Translations under genes and position numbers: made by a program
Shown here: positions 5,035 through 7,423 of the stretch, piece by piece
Layout: the number at the start of each line of letters is the position of its first letter
Numbering within the stretch: the first letter of the stretch is position 1
Origin: Promethearchaeota archaeon
GTDB taxonomy: Archaea > Asgardarchaeota > Lokiarchaeia > Sigyniarchaeales > SOKP01
Assembly: GCA_004524385.1 (NCBI GenBank)
Contig: SDNM01000070.1
Span: forward strand, 1 to 7,423
Length of the DNA stretch: 7,423 nt
Direction of reading: 5' to 3'
Notes under the pieces: generated by a model
Database searches by the model: none
What the model saw: the letters and a program-made list of their open reading frames with translations, nothing else
Told to the model about the DNA's origin: nothing

Positions 5035-7423
5035 ATGAAATATAATAGAGAATCTGAAAAACGATATAGTGACTTTATAGAGAATCTGAATGACATTGCT
5101 TACGAAACAGACAAATTTGGCAATATAACTTATTGTAATAAGATTACAGAAGAAATAAGTGGTTTATCTAAAGATAGAATAATAGGATATAATTTCTTAA
5201 ATTTATTTTCAGAAGAAGATGGGAAGTTAGCATTAGAAAATTTTACTAAAACTCTAAATGGAGAATCTCCTACATTTGAACTAACCTTTATCAATAGTGG
5301 AAAAACTTGTCAGTTTAGTAATAAACCATTGAAAAATGATAAAGAAGAAATCATTGGTGTATATGGTATTGGAAGAGATATCACCGAACACAAAAAGGCG
5401 GAACACGAATTAAAAATATATCAAGATCACCTTCAAGAATTAATAGATGAGAAAACTAAAGAATTAAAAACATCAGAAGAAAAATATCGTATAATAACGG
5501 AAACAGCTAATGATTTAATCCGCATTATTAACGATAAATTTGAGATCGAATATATTAATGAATTAACTCATTTAAGAATATTGGGATATTCAAAAGATGA
5601 AATGATTGGAAAGTTTGCTGGAACTTTTATGCATCCAGATGAATATGAACAAATTGGTAAATATGCATTTGAATTCCACAAATATGGATCTTCTAGTCGT
5701 GAAGGAAGATTCAAACATAAAAATGGAACTTGGATTTGGATGGATATTAAAAGTAAATCTTATCTTGATAATGAAGGAAATTGGAAATTATTAACGATTT
5801 CAAGAGAAATCACAGACCGTAAAAAAGCAGAACAACAATTAAAAGAATCAGAAGAAAGATTTAAAGCACTTTTTAAAGGAGGTCCTGTTCCAACATATAC
5901 ATGGCAAGAAGTAGGAAATGATTTCAAATTAATTAATTATAATAATGCTGCTGAAAAAACTACTCTTGGAGATGTGAAAAAGTATTTAGGATTTAAAGCT
6001 TCTGAGATGTATAAAGATCGACCGGATATCATAAAAGATATACATAGGTGCTTTGAAAAGAAAATCAATATTACTCGTGAGGTGAAATATTATATCAATA
6101 TTTTAAAAGAAGAAAAAGATCTTTTAGCGAAATATAGTTATATCCCTCCAGACTTGGTATTAGTTCATACAGAGGATATTACAGAAAGAATAAATGCAGA
6201 GCAAAAATTAAGAGAATCTGAAGAGAATTCTCGTAATATGATTAATAATTTAGATGTTGCTTTCTATAAGGGTGAATTTAAAGGAAAATTATTAATGCAT
6301 AATTCCGCCTTAAATAAAATCCTTGGAATTGATCCTTCTAAAAATCTAATTGGCTCAGAGGCGTCTAAGTTCTTTAATAATCCCGAAGACCAAGAAATAT
6401 ATTATGAACGATTAACTAATCAAGGATTCATTAAGAATTTTATTAGTCAAATAAAAAAAGTAAATGGAGAAAAAATAAATATAGAAATAAATGCTCATAT
6501 GATTTATGATGGTGAAGGGAAGCCAAAAGAAATTGAAGGTACAGTTATGGACATCACCGAAAAATACAGATTAGAACAGAAATTAAAAGAATCAGAAGAA
6601 AAATATAGAAATTTATTTGAGAAATCTCCTTATGCGATAGCTCTATTAGACTTGAATGGAAAGATATTAGATTGCAATTCTCGCGAAGAAGAAATTTTGG
6701 GATATAAGAAAAACGAGCTTATCGGTGCAGATTTTAGGAATCTCCACGCAATTCCACAAAAATATATACCTGTAGTTATGAATGGTTTTAAAACATTAAT
6801 TAAAGGAGAAATACCAGAACCTCAAGAAATTCAATTTTATAAAAAGAATGGTGATCCTATTTGGATTAATTTACAAGCCTCCTTACTTAAACTAGAAGAT
6901 GAAATATTAATTCAACTCATAACTCAAGATATAACAAATTTAAAAGAATCGGAATATAAACTTAGAGATTCTGAAATAAAATATCGGCATTTATTTGAAA
7001 GTTCTCCATATGTCATAGGATTATTAGATCTAAACGGGACTATTATAGATTTAAATAATGCCGTAAATGACATACTTTCTTTAGAATCTAGAGAAGATAT
7101 AATTGGAAAAAATTTCAGGGAAATTTTTTTAGAAACAAGTAAAAATAAGCATCTTTTTCCGATATTCGAAAAAATCTCCAAAAAAATAATGAAAGGGGAT
7201 ACTAAAGACTCGTTTGAATTTCCAGTGAATAGGAAAATTGGAGATGTAATTTGGCTAAGTTTACGTTGTTCTTTAATAAAAATAGAAAAAGAAACCCTAA
7301 TACAAATTTTAGTACAGGATATAACAGAACGTAAGAGTTTTGAACAAACTTTAAAACGATCTGAACAAAAATTTCGCTTTCTTTTTGAAAATACGCCTAG
7401 TTCTATACTTTTAATAAATCCTG
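5035..7423 (+). CDS. Multi-PAS sensor protein, 3'-partial (probable histidine kinase)
   Basis: The frame is open from an ATG preceded by an in-frame TGA at 5026 to the window edge: 796 codons without a stop. It is a tandem array of PAS domains, each opening with an SExxxR-like helix and closing with a DITE/DITN-type strand and a linker helix. The opening Ser falls at residues 7, 147, 272, 395, 520, 646 and 776, so six domains are complete and a seventh has begun. Residues about 123-150 are a charged coiled-coil linker between PAS1 and PAS2. PAS closings include GRDITEHKKAE, SREITDRKKAE, TEDITERINAE, VMDITEKYRLE, TQDITNLKESE and VQDITERKSFE. There is no signal peptide or membrane segment, so sensing is probably cytosolic. 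PAS domains bind small ligands, haem or flavin and mediate dimerisation; no cofactor can be assigned here. In archaea such arrays usually end in HisKA/HATPase modules, which would lie beyond the window. The gene is divergent from the FAD oxidase. Confidence 0.9.
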   Translation, partial: MKYNRESEKRYSDFIENLNDIAYETDKFGNITYCNKITEEISGLSKDRIIGYNFLNLFSEEDGKLALENFTKTLNGESPTFELTFINSGKTCQFSNKPLKNDKEEIIGVYGIGRDITEHKKAEHELKIYQDHLQELIDEKTKELKTSEEKYRIITETANDLIRIINDKFEIEYINELTHLRILGYSKDEMIGKFAGTFMHPDEYEQIGKYAFEFHKYGSSSREGRFKHKNGTWIWMDIKSKSYLDNEGNWKLLTISREITDRKKAEQQLKESEERFKALFKGGPVPTYTWQEVGNDFKLINYNNAAEKTTLGDVKKYLGFKASEMYKDRPDIIKDIHRCFEKKINITREVKYYINILKEEKDLLAKYSYIPPDLVLVHTEDITERINAEQKLRESEENSRNMINNLDVAFYKGEFKGKLLMHNSALNKILGIDPSKNLIGSEASKFFNNPEDQEIYYERLTNQGFIKNFISQIKKVNGEKINIEINAHMIYDGEGKPKEIEGTVMDITEKYRLEQKLKESEEKYRNLFEKSPYAIALLDLNGKILDCNSREEEILGYKKNELIGADFRNLHAIPQKYIPVVMNGFKTLIKGEIPEPQEIQFYKKNGDPIWINLQASLLKLEDEILIQLITQDITNLKESEYKLRDSEIKYRHLFESSPYVIGLLDLNGTIIDLNNAVNDILSLESREDIIGKNFREIFLETSKNKHLFPIFEKISKKIMKGDTKDSFEFPVNRKIGDVIWLSLRCSLIKIEKETLIQILVQDITERKSFEQTLKRSEQKFRFLFENTPSSILLINP
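5045..5090 (+). repeat. 14-bp direct repeat at the start of the multi-PAS gene
   Basis: ATAGAGAATCTGAA occurs at 5045-5058 and again at 5077-5090, a 32-bp period that is not a multiple of three, so the copies are read in different frames (giving RESE and then IENLN). The 12-base core AGAGAATCTGAA recurs at 6211-6222 in the PAS3-PAS4 linker. Confidence 0.6.
5837..6601 (+). repeat. 21-bp exact repeat in PAS linkers (two copies, 744 bp apart)
   Basis: The 21 bases at 5837-5857 and at 6581-6601 are identical and start AATTAAAAGAATCAG. Both encode LKESEE in the same reading phase, at the PAS2-PAS3 and PAS4-PAS5 linkers. The 744-bp spacing is 248 codons, two PAS units, consistent with growth of the array by duplication of a two-domain block or with a conserved linker. 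Confidence 0.7.

Noticed and set aside
5025..5045. ATG at 5025 as the sensor start or a tiny leader peptide (MKKNEI)
   Set aside because: It is in a different frame and stops after six codons; nothing shows that it acts as a leader. The PAS frame begins at the ATG at 5035.
5606..5794. Plus-strand 62-codon open frame inside the PAS gene
   Set aside because: It is out of frame within PAS2, where the main frame reads continuously with clear PAS motifs.
5837..6601. CRISPR-like or mobile-element repeat
   Set aside because: The repeated 21 bp are in-phase codons for a PAS linker and the spacing equals two domains; there are no regular spacers, terminal inverted repeats or transposase.
6924..7181. 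Minus-strand 85-codon open frame opposite PAS6
   Set aside because: Antisense to well-defined PAS6 sequence; no start signals or family resemblance.

Overview
The window is AT-rich, apart from its first 60 bases. It reads like a chromosomal segment of an anaerobic, hydrogenase-bearing prokaryote, most probably an archaeon. The pointers are A/T-heavy codon use with many AGA and ATA codons, TATA-like rather than -35/-10 promoters, a heterodisulfide-reductase-type iron-sulfur protein, the tail of a group 3-like [NiFe] hydrogenase, and a very long multi-PAS sensor. An Asgard (Lokiarchaeia-like) host would fit, but this is inference; no marker gene here settles it.

Layout. Bases 1-810 are a patchwork of broken or rearranged genes. 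A short GC-rich scrap resembling the sugar-isomerase half of a GlmS-type protein abuts, out of frame, a hydrogenase maturation protease that has lost its start. That protease converges on, and overlaps by 61 bp, a minus-strand gene encoding only the last ~70 residues of a [NiFe] hydrogenase large subunit behind an unrelated charged N-terminus. Bases 936-4814 hold a minus-strand cluster, in transcription order: an FAD-linked oxidase (GlcD-like), an HdrD/GlcF-like iron-sulfur protein 12 bp behind it, and, after a 75-bp gap, a ROK-family sugar kinase. Bases 4815-5034 are a divergent intergenic region with a dyad-symmetric element centred on a TATA-like core. From 5035 to the right edge runs one uninterrupted plus-strand reading frame with six complete PAS domains and the start of a seventh; its output domain lies outside the window.

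How the genes may work together. The FAD protein and the iron-sulfur protein form the classic pair that oxidises a 2-hydroxy acid (glycolate or D-lactate type) and passes electrons through [4Fe-4S] and CCG-domain clusters to a quinone, thiol/disulfide or soluble carrier. The oxidase carries an extra CxxCxxC motif. The ROK kinase phosphorylates a hexose or amino sugar and may be an independent unit. The PAS protein is a cytosolic sensor (no membrane segments in the visible part), probably a histidine kinase, and shares the intergenic region with the oxidase gene. The most unusual parts are the hydrogenase tail with its final ligand-position His replaced by Asn, the mosaic left end, and the symmetric element over the oxidase promoter.
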